The position numbers and the translations under genes are program-made. Shown one piece after another: positions 1 through 9,554 of a DNA stretch of 64,000 nt. Every line of letters begins with the position of its first letter. Positions within the stretch are counted from its first letter, which is position 1. Location: NCBI GenBank assembly GCA_934120135.1, contig CAKOTK010000003.1:124001-188000 (forward strand). The letters run 5' to 3'. The notes beneath the pieces are model-generated. The model searched no databases and was not told where the DNA came from. It saw nothing but the letters and a program-made list of their open reading frames with translations. Source of the DNA: an uncultured Clostridia bacterium (GTDB lineage: Bacteria; Bacillota; Clostridia; TANB77; CAG-508).

Positions 1-1071
1 CATATCTTCTGTCATTGGTATTATTAAAATATCTGACATAGAATATTTATCTGATTTGATAAGTTGTAATTCATTTAGTTTATAGAATAGTCTGGTTAGA
101 CCAATTGAAATTCCAACACCAGGCAACTTTTTGTCTGTGTAATATTCAGCTAAGTTTTCATATCTTCCTCCTGAACATACACTTCCTAGTTCTTTATAAT
201 CATTTAAAAATGTCTCATATACTGTTCCTGTGTAATAGTCTAATCCTCTAGCAATTGTTAAATCTATTTTAAAGTGAGTATCTGGTACACCAAATATTCT
301 AATATATTTTACAACTTGTTTTAGCTCTTCTAAACCTTGTGTAAACATTTCATTTAGAATACCTAGGTTTTCTAATTTACTAATCTTTTCGTCTGTTGTA
401 CCATCAATTTCAATAAAAGTTAATATTCTTTCAATTGCTTGGTCATCAACACCAATTTCTTTTAGTTCTTCTACTACTTTTTCTTTTCCTATTTTGGCAA
501 GTTTATCAATAGTTCTCATAATGTCAACTGCATTTTGCTCTTGATTTACTTCTCTAAATAATCCATTTAATACTTTTCTGTTATTTATGCATATAGTGAA
601 ATCATTGAAGCCTAAATCTGATATTAGGTTATATATAACACTTGGAATTTCTGCGTCATTAACTATTCCAAGTTCTCCATCTCCAATAATGTCAATATCG
701 CATTGATAAAATTCACGAAATCTACCTTTTTGAGTTTTTTCTCCTCTATATACTTTACCTATTTGATATCTTCTAAATGGGAAACTTAAATTACCATAGT
801 TTTTAGCTACATATTTTGCAAGTGGTACAGTTAAGTCAAATCTCATTGAAATGTCTGTATCTCCTTTTGTGAAGCGGTAAATCTGTTTTTCAGTTTCTCC
901 ACCTGCTTTTGCTAATAGCACTTCTGATAGTTCTAGTATTGGTGTATCTAATGGTAAAAATCCAAATCTTTGGTATGTTTTTTCTATTGTTTGTTTCATT
1001 TGCTCAAATAATATTTGTTCATTTGGCAATAGTTCCATGAAACCAGCCAAAGTTCTTGGTTCTATATTCAT
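1..1071 (-). CDS. hisS: Histidyl-tRNA synthetase, 3' end cut by window edge
   Basis: Class II aminoacyl-tRNA synthetase that charges tRNA-His in the cytoplasm. The reading frame begins with ATG at 1071 behind a strong GGAGGAGAAG ribosome site and stays open to base 1, about 357 residues. Visible family motifs are motif 1 (DTPILE), the motif 2 loop (FPFRRYQIGKVYRGE, then GRFREFYQCD), the histidine-specific ARGLDYYTG signature and the SGGRYENL stretch. The C-terminal anticodon-binding domain lies beyond the left edge. It follows the MBL-fold hydrolase with a gap of only about 11 bases if that gene's frameshift is corrected, so it is probably the last gene of the relA-hydrolase-hisS transcript. 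Confidence 0.95.
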   Translation of the reverse strand, partial: MNIEPRTLAGFMELLPNEQILFEQMKQTIEKTYQRFGFLPLDTPILELSEVLLAKAGGETEKQIYRFTKGDTDISMRFDLTVPLAKYVAKNYGNLSFPFRRYQIGKVYRGEKTQKGRFREFYQCDIDIIGDGELGIVNDAEIPSVIYNLISDLGFNDFTICINNRKVLNGLFREVNQEQNAVDIMRTIDKLAKIGKEKVVEELKEIGVDDQAIERILTFIEIDGTTDEKISKLENLGILNEMFTQGLEELKQVVKYIRIFGVPDTHFKIDLTIARGLDYYTGTVYETFLNDYKELGSVCSGGRYENLAEYYTDKKLPGVGISIGLTRLFYKLNELQLIKSDKYSMSDILIIPMTEDM

Positions 1072-1082
1072 GTCTTCTCCTC

Positions 1083-1737
1083 CTAATCTTCTCTTGGTTT
1101 TAATTCATCATAAATTGGTTTTTCTTCTTTAATCATAGTTGATTTGCCATGTCCGTGGATATACTATTGTGTCATCTGGAAGTTTTAATATTTTTTCTGT
1201 TATTGAATTCATTATATCCATAAAATTACTTGTTGGCAAATCTGTTCTACCCCAAGTTCCATGGAATAAAGTATCTCCTGAAAATACAAGTTTTTCTTCT
1301 TCACAATATAGTGAACTTCCACCTTTTGTATGGCCAGGCGTATGAATTACCCTAAACTCTATATTTCCTATATGTATTTTATCCCCATCATCTACTATTG
1401 AATCTGGGTCTAAATGTACATCCTCAACTCCAACATAATCTGTTAAACTAATATTTTTATCTTGTAGGCCCTCTTTTTCCAATCTATGAATTAATATTTT
1501 TCCGCCTTTTGCGTTTTTTAATTCTACTAATGCTCCAATATGGTCTCCATGGCAGTGAGTTATGTATATATATTTTAGTTTTGCTTGTAATATATCTAGC
1601 ATTTCGATAATTTTATTTACTTCTCCACCCGGATCTATAACCATTGTTTCTTTTGTTTTTTCATCTTGAACAATGTAGCAATTTGTTGGCTCACAAATCG
1701 CTCCACTGTTTACTCTCAACTGCTTTAGTATCATCAC
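1083..1737 (-). pseudogene. MBL-fold metallo-hydrolase (glyoxalase II-like), frameshifted near 3' end
   Basis: Zinc hydrolase of the metallo-beta-lactamase fold, the type usually found between relA/dtd and hisS in Clostridia. The intact frame runs 1129-1737 (202 residues) with the THCHGDHIG metal motif, HTPGHTKGG and FSGDTLF. It then reads TIVYPRTWQINYD and stops. Removing the single G at 1155 (a C on the coding strand) restores the expected ending VYPGHGKSTMIKEEKPIYDE and a stop at 1083, right before hisS. As written, the protein lacks the last metal-ligand GHG motif and about 20 residues. Start is GTG at 1737 or ATG at 1734, both served by AAAGGA. The same extra base occurs in tgt, so a sequencing or decoding artefact is as likely as real inactivation. 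Confidence 0.85.
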
Positions 1738-1777
1738 TATTTTTTCCTTTCCGTACTGTTCTTATTGTTTCAATATC

Positions 1778-1904
1778 CGATTTTGAAAAAAATTGGTATA
1801 TTACTAGGCAAAGTAAATTAAAAAGGCAAGGGCGCAACCTCTTGGTTGTAACCGCGTTTTTAATTCACTTTAACGACGTAAGATGCTAATTATTTTCGAA
1901 ATCG
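1778..1904. repeat. Palindromic intergenic repeat, copy 1
   Basis: About 127 bp with inverted ends (CGATTTTGAAAAAAATT against AATTATTTTCGAAATCG) and a GC-richer hairpin core (CAAGGGCGCAACC...GGTTGTAACCGCG). The core matches elements at 19161 and 52762, sharing AAGGGCGCA, CCGCGTTTTTAAT and AAGATGCT. It ends two bases past the relA stop codon. This copy is the most diverged of the three. It may act as a terminator or be an immobile MITE-like repeat. Confidence 0.85.
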
Positions 1905-1906
1905 CT

Positions 1907-4105
1907 TTATTTCTTTCTTTTAACTTCATAAACACTATCAACTTTTCTAATCTGTTTAAGTATTTTATTCAACTCTTCAATATTCTCAACCTCAACAGTT
2001 ACTTCTGTAATTGAAATCTTTTCTTTATTCGCTCTTGAAGTTACAGCTAATAGTTTGCTTTTCGTTCCTTCTATTTCTCTAATAATGTCTGCTAAAAGTC
2101 CACTTCTTTCATTTCCATAAACCTCTATATCAACACTATATCTAGTCTTTTCCGCTTCATACCAGTATACATCTATCATTCTGTTTTCTTCTGATAATAA
2201 ATTATTTACATTTGCACAATCTTTTCTGTGTACTGATACACCTCTACCTTTTGTAATATATCCAACTATTTCGTCACCAGGAACTGGGTTACAGCATTTT
2301 GATAATTTTACCAAGCAATTATCTATTCCTTTTACAACAATACCTGTTTTAGTTGCTTTTGGTTTATATGCTCTATCTTTAGAAAGCACCTCTAACTTTT
2401 CTTCTAGGTTTTCAGTTTGATGGTCTTTTCTATATTCTTCTAACATTCTAGCGACAACTTTACCAGCTGAAATAGCACCAAATCCAACACTTGCATACAT
2501 TTCATCTACTTCTGAATATTTGTATCTATCCAAAGCTGCTTGTATGTATTCCGACTTAGCAATTTCAGCATGTGTCATACCTATTTTCTTTATTTCTTTT
2601 TCTATTAAATCTTTACCTTTAACAATGTTTTCTTCTCTATCGTTTTTCTTGTACCAAGCTAAAATCTTATTTTTAGCTGTTGAACTTTTAACAAATTTAA
2701 GCCAGTCTCTACTAGGTCCTTTTGACTGGTCTGAGGTGATAATTTCAACAATGTCTCCATTTTTTAATTGAGTTACTATTGGCATCATCTTACTATTTAT
2801 CTTAGCACCAGTCATATGGTTGCCTATTTCAGCATGGATATAATATGCAAAATCTATTGGTGTACTACCTTTAGGTAAGGCAATAATTTTTCCCTTTGGA
2901 GTAAATACATAAACTTCGTCTTCAAAAAGCTCTGTTTTTAGTGTATTCAAAAACTCGTCTGGGTCTTGCATATCTTTTTGCCACTCTAATGTTTCACGAA
3001 GCCATGAAAGTTTGTCTTCCTCGACTTTAACATTAGCTTTTTTATTTCCCATAAAGCTAGCCTCTTTATATGCCCAGTGTGCAGCAATACCATACTCTGC
3101 TATACGGTGCATGTCCCATGTACGAATTTGCACCTCAAATGGTGTTCCTTTTGGTCCAATTAAAGTAGTATGCAAAGACTGATACATATTAGGCTTTGGC
3201 ACTGAAATATAGTCTTTAAATCTTCCTGGCATTGGGCTATATAACTCATGTACTATACCTAATACTGCATAACAGTCTTTTATAGAGTTAACTATTACCC
3301 TTAATGCAAACAAGTCATATACTTGATCTAAGGTAATATTATCTCTTTTCATTTTGCGGTAAATACTATATAAATGTTTTGCTCTTCCTGTAATTTCTGC
3401 TTCAATATGTTGTTTTTTTACTGACTGTTTTATTTGTTCCATAATCATATCAATAAATTGTAAACGTTCTTCTCTTTTACGGTCGATTCCTTCTACTAGT
3501 TCACGATATTCTTCTGGATATAGGTATTTAAAAGCTAAATCCTCTAGCTCCCATTTTAAAGAATACATACCTAAACGGTTTGCAAGTGGTGCATATAGCT
3601 CCATTGTTTCATTTGCATTAGCAATTTGTCTATCACGTGTTAGGAATTTTAATGTTCTCATATTATGAAGCCTATCAGCAAGTTTAATTAGTATAACTCT
3701 TATGTCTTTTCCCATTGCCAAGAACATTTTTCTATAATTTTCTACTTGTTGCTCTTCCATACTAGCATATTGAAGTTTACTAAGTTTAGTAACTCCATCT
3801 ACTAGTTCTGCAATTTCTGCCCCAAATTCATTTTCCAAATCTTGTTTTGTAGTTTCTGTATCTTCTACTACATCATGCAAAAGGGCTGCACATATTGTAC
3901 TGTCATCCAAACCTAGAGTTGACAATATGTATGCAACTTGCACTGGGTGAATGATATATGGTTCTCCTGATTTTCTTAATTGCCCTTCGTGATGCGCCTT
4001 TGCATAATTATATACTTTTCTTATAAGTTTACTATCTGATTTTCTATTGTTCTTTTTAGTTGTATTTATTACATCTTCTATTGTCTTTTCTTGTATTTCT
4101 GACAT
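1907..4105 (-). CDS. relA: Bifunctional (p)ppGpp synthetase/hydrolase RelA/SpoT
   Basis: Makes and degrades the stringent-response alarmone (p)ppGpp. Its 732 residues show the long Rel architecture: N-terminal HD hydrolase domain (HEGQLRKSGEPYIIHP, then LLHDVVEDT), synthetase domain (HNMRTLKFL, GRAKHLYSIYRKM, FALRVIV, FEVQIRT), TGS domain (VYVFTPKGKIIALPKGSTPIDFAY) and a C-terminal ACT domain (VYGNERSGLLADI). The HD residues are present, so it should work in both directions. ATG at 4105 has a GGAGGG site. It lies 16 bases after recJ and is followed directly by palindromic repeat copy 1; recJ-relA-hydrolase-hisS is the usual clostridial order. Confidence 0.96.
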   Translation of the reverse strand: MSEIQEKTIEDVINTTKKNNRKSDSKLIRKVYNYAKAHHEGQLRKSGEPYIIHPVQVAYILSTLGLDDSTICAALLHDVVEDTETTKQDLENEFGAEIAELVDGVTKLSKLQYASMEEQQVENYRKMFLAMGKDIRVILIKLADRLHNMRTLKFLTRDRQIANANETMELYAPLANRLGMYSLKWELEDLAFKYLYPEEYRELVEGIDRKREERLQFIDMIMEQIKQSVKKQHIEAEITGRAKHLYSIYRKMKRDNITLDQVYDLFALRVIVNSIKDCYAVLGIVHELYSPMPGRFKDYISVPKPNMYQSLHTTLIGPKGTPFEVQIRTWDMHRIAEYGIAAHWAYKEASFMGNKKANVKVEEDKLSWLRETLEWQKDMQDPDEFLNTLKTELFEDEVYVFTPKGKIIALPKGSTPIDFAYYIHAEIGNHMTGAKINSKMMPIVTQLKNGDIVEIITSDQSKGPSRDWLKFVKSSTAKNKILAWYKKNDREENIVKGKDLIEKEIKKIGMTHAEIAKSEYIQAALDRYKYSEVDEMYASVGFGAISAGKVVARMLEEYRKDHQTENLEEKLEVLSKDRAYKPKATKTGIVVKGIDNCLVKLSKCCNPVPGDEIVGYITKGRGVSVHRKDCANVNNLLSEENRMIDVYWYEAEKTRYSVDIEVYGNERSGLLADIIREIEGTKSKLLAVTSRANKEKISITEVTVEVENIEELNKILKQIRKVDSVYEVKRKK

Positions 4106-4121
4106 GTGCTTCCCTCCTTTA

Positions 4122-5807
4122 TTAAATAGTTTTTCTTAAATCTTTTAAGTTTACTTGAATATTTTCATTTCCTCCAAATTGATTTACTTCTAAACTTCCA
4201 ACAATATCAACTTTATCTCCAATTAAATATTTATCTGCTACTTCTCCCATATTAAATCCGATAGCATCTATCATATAATTGTCAATTCCAAGTTTCATTT
4301 TTATATGTTTTCCTTCAGACAAACTTCTTATTGATAATATTTTTAAGTTTTTAATTAAAAATACTGGCATTTTATTGCCTTCACCATATGGCTCTAATAG
4401 CTTTAATTCATTAACTTCTTGTATGTTTATTTTTTTTATATCTACTTGTTTATCAATTTGTATAATTGGTATTATATCACTAATATGGCTATTTTGTGTA
4501 TATTCTTCAAATTCTTTTTTAAATTTTTCAAAATTTTCTCTTTTAACATTTATGCCTATTGCCATACTATGTCCACCAAATTTTTCTACATATGTATCAC
4601 AATTCATTACAGCATCATGCAAGTTAAATCCTGGAATGCTTCTTCCTGAGCCTTTTCCTTCTTCTCCTTCAAAACAAATTAAAATACTTGGCTTAAAATA
4701 TATATCTGTTACTTTTGATGCAACTATTCCAATTATTCCATGATGCCAACCTTCTTGTCCTAAAACAATACAAGATTTATCCTTTTCTCCATTTTCAATT
4801 TGTTCTAAAGCTTGTTTAAATATTCTTTTTTCTGTTTCTTGTCTTTCTAGGTTATAATTGTTTAATCTTTCTGTTATTTCTTTAGCTTCATGTAAGTCAT
4901 TTGTTAGGAATAATCTTAAAGCTTCTTTTTCTTCTCCCATTCTACCACAAGCATTTATTCTTGGAGCTATACCAAAAGATATTGTAGTAGAATTTACTTC
5001 TTTATATCCTGTAGATGCAAGTAAAGTCCTTAAACCAATATTTTTTGATATTGGTACTAGCTTTAATCCTAATTTAGTAATTACTCTGTTTTCATCTACT
5101 AGTGGTACTATATCTGAAATAGTTCCAACACATACAATATCTAAATATTTTAAATATTCTTTATTATCTAAATTTAATTTAATTGAAATTGCCTGTATTA
5201 GCTTAAATACTACTCCAACACCTGCTAATTGATTAAATGGATATTGATTATCTTTTCTTTTTGCATCTACTACTGCTAAACATTTTGGCAATTCTTCTGC
5301 TGGTTCATGGTGATCTGTAACTATTACTTCTAGTCCTAATTCTGTTGCATATTTAATCTCTTCTATACATGAAATTCCACAGTCTACGGTTATTATTAGT
5401 TTATACCCTTGTTCTGCAATTTTCTTTACAGCTTCTTTATTTAGTCCATAGCCTTCATTTAATCTATTTGGAATGTACTCTCCAACTTGTAAATTTCTTT
5501 CTTCTAAGAATTTCTTGAGTACAGTAATACTTGTTATTCCATCTACATCATAGTCTCCATATATAATGGTCTTTTCTTGTGTTTGTATTGCTTTTAAAAT
5601 TCTATCTACTGCTTTTTCCATATCTGGCATTAGAAATGGATCATGAAAATCATCTCTTGTAGGATTTAAAAATTCTCTTACGTCTTCTTTTTCAATAATT
5701 CCTCTACTTGCTAATATACTACTAATTAAATTACTTAGCCCGTTCTCTTTAAATATTTTATCTATATCATTTTTATTTTCTTTGCATACTTCCCATTTTT
5801 TATTCAT
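4122..5807 (-). CDS. recJ: Single-stranded-DNA-specific exonuclease RecJ
   Basis: 5'-3' single-strand exonuclease of recombination and mismatch repair. The 561-residue protein has the DHH phosphoesterase motifs YGDYDVDGITS, ITVDCGIS and VTDHHEP, a DHHA1 region with GKGSGRS and EKFGGHSMAIG, and a C-terminal OB-fold region. At about 560 residues it is a normal-sized RecJ without the extra C-terminal extension of the Bacillus protein. ATG at 5807 follows AGGAGAAATTA. Sixteen bases separate it from relA and they probably share a transcript. No promoter was picked with confidence in the upstream gap. Confidence 0.95.
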   Translation of the reverse strand: MNKKWEVCKENKNDIDKIFKENGLSNLISSILASRGIIEKEDVREFLNPTRDDFHDPFLMPDMEKAVDRILKAIQTQEKTIIYGDYDVDGITSITVLKKFLEERNLQVGEYIPNRLNEGYGLNKEAVKKIAEQGYKLIITVDCGISCIEEIKYATELGLEVIVTDHHEPAEELPKCLAVVDAKRKDNQYPFNQLAGVGVVFKLIQAISIKLNLDNKEYLKYLDIVCVGTISDIVPLVDENRVITKLGLKLVPISKNIGLRTLLASTGYKEVNSTTISFGIAPRINACGRMGEEKEALRLFLTNDLHEAKEITERLNNYNLERQETEKRIFKQALEQIENGEKDKSCIVLGQEGWHHGIIGIVASKVTDIYFKPSILICFEGEEGKGSGRSIPGFNLHDAVMNCDTYVEKFGGHSMAIGINVKRENFEKFKKEFEEYTQNSHISDIIPIIQIDKQVDIKKINIQEVNELKLLEPYGEGNKMPVFLIKNLKILSIRSLSEGKHIKMKLGIDNYMIDAIGFNMGEVADKYLIGDKVDIVGSLEVNQFGGNENIQVNLKDLRKTI

Positions 5808-5881
5808 TAATTTCTCCTAATATATTTACAGTTTGTATTATTTTACAACAAATTTAAGACTTTTTAAAGAGAAAGTATAAA

Positions 5882-5914
5882 ATTTGCATAATTTTAGGTA
5901 AAAATTATGCAAAT
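5882..5914 (-). terminator. Intrinsic terminator overlapping a stop codon
   Basis: Perfect 14-bp inverted repeat (ATTTGCATAATTTT and its complement) with a 5-base loop, followed on the minus strand by TTTATACTTT. The TAA stop of the upstream peptidase gene lies at the edge of the loop. Confidence 0.75.
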
Positions 5915-6595
5915 AACTGAATAAATTATTATTTTTATAAGATTTTTTGTGATTAAGGTATAGTTATATAGTTTTATTCCTATATTGTTTATTTCGTCAT
6001 AATTGTTTAATATTGTTTCTTGTTCTTTTTCTGTAAGATTTCCTTCTCTTTTTAAATATTGTTCTGCTAATGGTTTTGCTTTTGTCATTGCATCCATTTC
6101 TAAATAGCTTCTAATTATGTAATTTATAAAGCTAAATATAGCTAAAGCAAATAAAGCTATATTTGGAAGCGGATTTATTTTTAATATTGCTAAAATGCAT
6201 ATTACAATAAAATATATAAAATAAATGTTAGAAAATATGAAGTTAAAAAGCAAAGTTCTTTTATTTTGAATAGAATGTAAACATTCATGTGCTACTGTTT
6301 GAACTCTTGTAAAGGTATTTTTTATGTTTGCTATTATGATTGAATTTGAAAGTACCATATATAGACTTGCTTGATTACTTTCACTTTCTTCTATTTTCAC
6401 ATTTTCATTATTAAGCATTTTTAAGATACTTTTGCAAATTTCTTTATTTTCAGGTAGTTTATTTGTTATATCATTTAATTTTTTATCATACCCTAATTCT
6501 TTTAACTTTTTTATATCTTTTATTTTTATGCTCCATGCAAATTTTAAAATTATCATAGTAAGCACACATATACAAATTATAAAAATATATTCCAT
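5894..6595 (-). CDS. Putative membrane zinc metallopeptidase (YugP-like)
   Basis: 233-residue membrane protein with an N-terminal hydrophobic segment (residues 1-22), the zinc-protease motif HECLHSIQ near residue 99, two hydrophobic segments around residues 120-165 and one at the C terminus. This arrangement, with HExxHxxQ just before paired membrane helices, is that of the neutral zinc metallopeptidase 2 family (B. subtilis YugP). Most of those read HEVGHAIQ; here the middle residues are CLHS, but both histidines and the glutamate remain. Substrate unknown. It lies between recJ and ylbF on the same strand but has its own terminator. Confidence 0.7.
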   Translation of the reverse strand: MEYIFIICICVLTMIILKFAWSIKIKDIKKLKELGYDKKLNDITNKLPENKEICKSILKMLNNENVKIEESESNQASLYMVLSNSIIIANIKNTFTRVQTVAHECLHSIQNKRTLLFNFIFSNIYFIYFIVICILAILKINPLPNIALFALAIFSFINYIIRSYLEMDAMTKAKPLAEQYLKREGNLTEKEQETILNNYDEINNIGIKLYNYTLITKNLIKIIIYSVICIIFT

Positions 6596-6618
6596 TTTCT
6601 TTCCTCTTTTCTATACAA

Positions 6619-6664
6619 TAAAAAAGTCGTTAAAAAAGCCTTTATTTATAGCTTCCTTAACGAC
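6619..6664 (-). terminator. Intrinsic terminator after ylbF
   Basis: GTCGTTAAGGAAGC pairs with GCCTTTTTTAACGAC around a short loop, followed on the minus strand by a T run. It lies directly downstream of the ylbF-like stop codon at 6673. Confidence 0.85.
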
Positions 6665-6672
6665 AATTTTTC

Positions 6673-7005
6673 TTATAATACATCTTTTATTGCTTCAGCA
6701 ATTATTTTATTTACATCTGCTATCATAATATTAAACTTCACTTCTAAATCAAAGTATTCTTTAATATCTTTGTTTTCTACTAAGGTCATATACATCTCTT
6801 CTAGTTTTTTATTTTTCTCTTCATCTTTTGCTTCTCCTGCATATGCCATTAGTTGAACTTCATATCTTAGTTTTTCAAAATCTTCTACTTTTTGCTTTTT
6901 TTCTGGATCATTGTGTATTTCGTCTTTTCTCTTTTTGTATAATTTGAATTCTTCGGAATCTCTTATCTCTTGTGCTAAACGGTTTGCTGTATCATATACT
7001 TGCAT
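6673..7005 (-). CDS. YlbF/YmcA family protein
   Basis: 110-residue, highly charged, helical cytoplasmic protein matching the YlbF/YmcA family (DUF964/Com_YlbF). It begins MQVYDTANRLAQEIRDSEE and has the family's AGEAKDEEKNKKLEEMY-type central helix. In B. subtilis relatives work in the Y-complex that tunes RNase Y and affects competence, biofilm and sporulation. Whether this paralogue does the same cannot be read from sequence. ATG at 7005 follows AGGAGGAAGAGTT. It starts 18 bases after the GT4 gene stop and is likely co-transcribed with it. Confidence 0.8.
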   Translation of the reverse strand: MQVYDTANRLAQEIRDSEEFKLYKKRKDEIHNDPEKKQKVEDFEKLRYEVQLMAYAGEAKDEEKNKKLEEMYMTLVENKDIKEYFDLEVKFNIMIADVNKIIAEAIKDVL

Positions 7006-7023
7006 AACTCTTCCTCCTTATAT

Positions 7024-8316
7024 TTATGCATAAGCATGTTTCTTCTGAAAACTAAGTAAATTTGTAATTTCTGTTTCTGTGTTGCCTGCTTTTTTAGCCT
7101 TTTTAGCATTTTCTTGTGCAATTTCTTGTTTTTGTTTTTCAGCAACAGTTTTGCAAATTGCTTTTTCATATATATAATGTGTATCTTGAGCAATTTTAGT
7201 CCAGTTAAATTCTTCCTTAACTTTTTGTTTAGCTTTTTTAGCCATATTAGTTGCTAATTGTTTATCATATAATACTGTTAACACTGAATCGGCTATTGAG
7301 TTTGGATTTCCAGCATAGCTTTTCATTCCATTTACTCCGTGGTCTACTATTTCATCCAAACCACCAACATCTGAAACTACTGTTGGAACTCCTGCTAACA
7401 TTCCTTCTAATGCAACAATTCCAAATGGTTCATATGTACTTGGGAATACTGCTACATCAGCACATTTATATATTTTTTGTACTTGTTTTGAATTTAAATA
7501 TCCTGTAAAATATACCTTATTTGCAATACCCATTGCTTCAGCTTGTGCTTTTAAATCATCTAGCATTCCTCCTTTTCCTGCAATTACAAGTTTTACATCA
7601 TTATATCCTTGTAATATTTTTGGCATTGCTGATATTAAATGTTGAATTCCTTTTTCATATACTAATCTTCCAACATATAGAATAATTTTTTCATTATCCA
7701 TTGCATATTGTCTTCTAAATTCGTAATCTCTTTCAATTCCATTAAAGTTAGTTAAGTTAATTCCATTTGGTATTACATTTATTTTATCAAAAGGAAGTCC
7801 AAATAGGCTTTGAACATGTCCTTTCATAAAATTACTGTTTACTATTACTTCTGTTGCTTCATATGTTAATAACCATTCTGTGTCATTTATATATCTTTGT
7901 GATTCATTATGAATTCCAGAATTTCTTCCAGCTTCTGTTGCATGTATTGTTGCAACTAGTGGTATTCCAAATGATTGTTTTAAAGTTTTAGCACTTGATG
8001 CAACTAACCAATCATGTGCATGTATAACATCAAACTTTCCATTTTTATTTATTAGTTCTGTAGCTTTTGCTACCATGTTGAAGTTTAATTGTAATGTCCA
8101 GTCTATAAAGCTATTTGGATGTATCATGTAATTTTCTACACGATATACCTCTACTCCTTTATCATTTTCGTACTCTGGTAAGTCACCTTCTTTATATGTA
8201 ATAACTGTTACTTCATGTCCATCTTTAATCAATCTTTTTGATAAATCGTGGACAACTCTAGCAATTCCTCCTACTATTCTTGGTGGATATTCCCATGTTA
8301 ACATCAATATTTTCAT
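7024..8316 (-). CDS. GT4 glycosyltransferase, glycogen/starch synthase-like
   Basis: Retaining glycosyltransferase of family GT4. It has the N-terminal loop MKILMLTWEYPPRIVGGIAR, HAHDW, a C-terminal Rossmann domain with YVGRLVYEKGIQHL and the nucleotide-sugar E-x7-E element EPFGIVALEGMLAG. This type makes alpha-1,4-glucan or a related polymer in Clostridia and commonly travels with the DUF4912 and GH57 genes, which here lie at 12.2-14.6 kb on the other strand. The open frame reaches 8340, but the ATG at 8316 gives the family N terminus and sits behind AAAGGGG, so I chose it. A lysine-rich tail of about 40 residues extends past the usual end. Product and acceptor are inferred. Confidence 0.85.
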   Translation of the reverse strand: MKILMLTWEYPPRIVGGIARVVHDLSKRLIKDGHEVTVITYKEGDLPEYENDKGVEVYRVENYMIHPNSFIDWTLQLNFNMVAKATELINKNGKFDVIHAHDWLVASSAKTLKQSFGIPLVATIHATEAGRNSGIHNESQRYINDTEWLLTYEATEVIVNSNFMKGHVQSLFGLPFDKINVIPNGINLTNFNGIERDYEFRRQYAMDNEKIILYVGRLVYEKGIQHLISAMPKILQGYNDVKLVIAGKGGMLDDLKAQAEAMGIANKVYFTGYLNSKQVQKIYKCADVAVFPSTYEPFGIVALEGMLAGVPTVVSDVGGLDEIVDHGVNGMKSYAGNPNSIADSVLTVLYDKQLATNMAKKAKQKVKEEFNWTKIAQDTHYIYEKAICKTVAEKQKQEIAQENAKKAKKAGNTETEITNLLSFQKKHAYA

Positions 8317-8456
8317 TGGAAAACTAGCCCCTTTCTCCATTACTTTTTTCTTTTGATATACATTATTTTTCTTTTAACTATTTTATATAATTTTTTAACA
8401 AAAGTAAACATTTTTTTACAAAATATTTCATTATTTATGTTTTTTTAATTAAAATT

Positions 8457-8478
8457 AGCCAAGTACTTTACTTGGCTT
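8457..8478. terminator. Hairpin terminator downstream of the prepilin-like gene
   Basis: AGCCAAGT/ACTTGGCT stem with a short loop. The T run is best on the plus strand, but the minus-strand side is followed by AATTTTAATT, so it may serve the minus-strand gene ending at 8502 weakly. Confidence 0.6.
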
Positions 8479-8501
8479 TTTTATATAAAATATATAAATT
8501 A

Positions 8502-9191
8502 TTATTTTCCTTTTAAAATTTCAATATTAGCAGTTTGAGCAAAATTTTTAATTAATATTAAACCGTCCTCTGTAACTTCTGCATCTATTGCTGTCCAGCT
8601 ATTATCTATTAGTACTTTGCATATTACAGAATCCCCCTGTTTGAAGCCTGGAACATCTATGTATAATTGATTTATAAAAATTCCTTCAGCTAATTTTATT
8701 TTAATTGTTCCAAAAATGTCGTATCCATTGATCTTTTCTACTTTAACATTTTCGTCTGTTTTCTCTATTGTAGCATATGGTTCAGAATTATTAATTTCTA
8801 TAGTTGTCCCATCAGTTGTTGTTATTGTTCCATTTAGCAGCTTTAATACTTTAGTTATTCCATATCCCTGTCCGAAGCCTTCACTAATATCATAATCTTC
8901 TTTTTCTTCTGTATACTCATTCATCCAATTTTCCAATGCATTTATTTCATTCATGTCTTTTTGTACACTTTCATTTGCTTTGTTTTGTGCTGATTGTGCT
9001 TTTTTTATTATTCCACTGTCACTAAATACTGCGTTTATTGTTACTCCTGCTAGTATTAAAAGCACCACAATGGTTACAACTAAAGCTATTAGTGTGATAC
9101 CTGATTGCTTTGAATAGCATTCTTTACTGCTTATTAATTTTGAACTTACTTTCATTTTTTCTTTTTCCTCCTTCAATTTTTTTAAATCCAT
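8502..9191 (-). CDS. Prepilin-type N-terminal methylation-domain surface protein
   Basis: 229 residues. A charged leader is followed by the type IV prepilin signature SKQSGITLIALVVTIVVLL, where cleavage is expected after the Gly of QSG, leaving an N-terminal Ile rather than Phe. A helix (SDSGIIKKAQSAQNKANESVQ) follows and then a globular, presumably exported domain of unknown type from about residue 80. No pilus-assembly genes are nearby. Starts at 9191 (GGGAGGGG, 5-base spacing) and at an internal ATG 12 codons on (AAGGAGG) are both plausible. The N-terminal third resembles the gene at 10051-11709 while the C-terminal part differs. It is preceded by leader/attenuator copy 1, whose tract length predicts expression. 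Confidence 0.75.
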   Translation of the reverse strand: MDLKKLKEEKEKMKVSSKLISSKECYSKQSGITLIALVVTIVVLLILAGVTINAVFSDSGIIKKAQSAQNKANESVQKDMNEINALENWMNEYTEEKEDYDISEGFGQGYGITKVLKLLNGTITTTDGTTIEINNSEPYATIEKTDENVKVEKINGYDIFGTIKIKLAEGIFINQLYIDVPGFKQGDSVICKVLIDNSWTAIDAEVTEDGLILIKNFAQTANIEILKGK

Positions 9192-9264
9192 TTTTACCCC
9201 TCCCTTTTGTTTTTAATTTTTAAAGAAGCACATTTTATTTTTCAATACAAAAAGGACAGGTTGC

Positions 9265-9411
<147 letters not shown>

Positions 9412-9457
9412 TTTTCGTGCCTCTTTCTTACTTTTCTTTGGATTTCGTTCTGTGATT

Positions 9458-9486
9458 ATGATAATATAACTTTCCCAATTTTGCAA
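9458..9486 (-). promoter_or_regulatory. Promoter of leader copy 1
   Basis: -35 TTGCAA and -10 TATCAT separated by 17 bp. The same boxes with the same spacing (TTGAAA/TATCAT) lie at leader copy 2. Transcription would start near 9451, about 40 bases before the leader ATG. Confidence 0.6.
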
Positions 9487-9554
9487 TAGTTTCTATTAAT
9501 TTAATCTAAATAATTTTTTTGAAGCTTTTCGTTTTACTATTACTATTTTCTACG

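Noticed and set aside
9412..9486. Upstream extension of the leader frame
   Set aside because: It would start with TTG inside the promoter's -35 box, upstream of the likely transcription start; the ATG at 9411 has the ribosome site.
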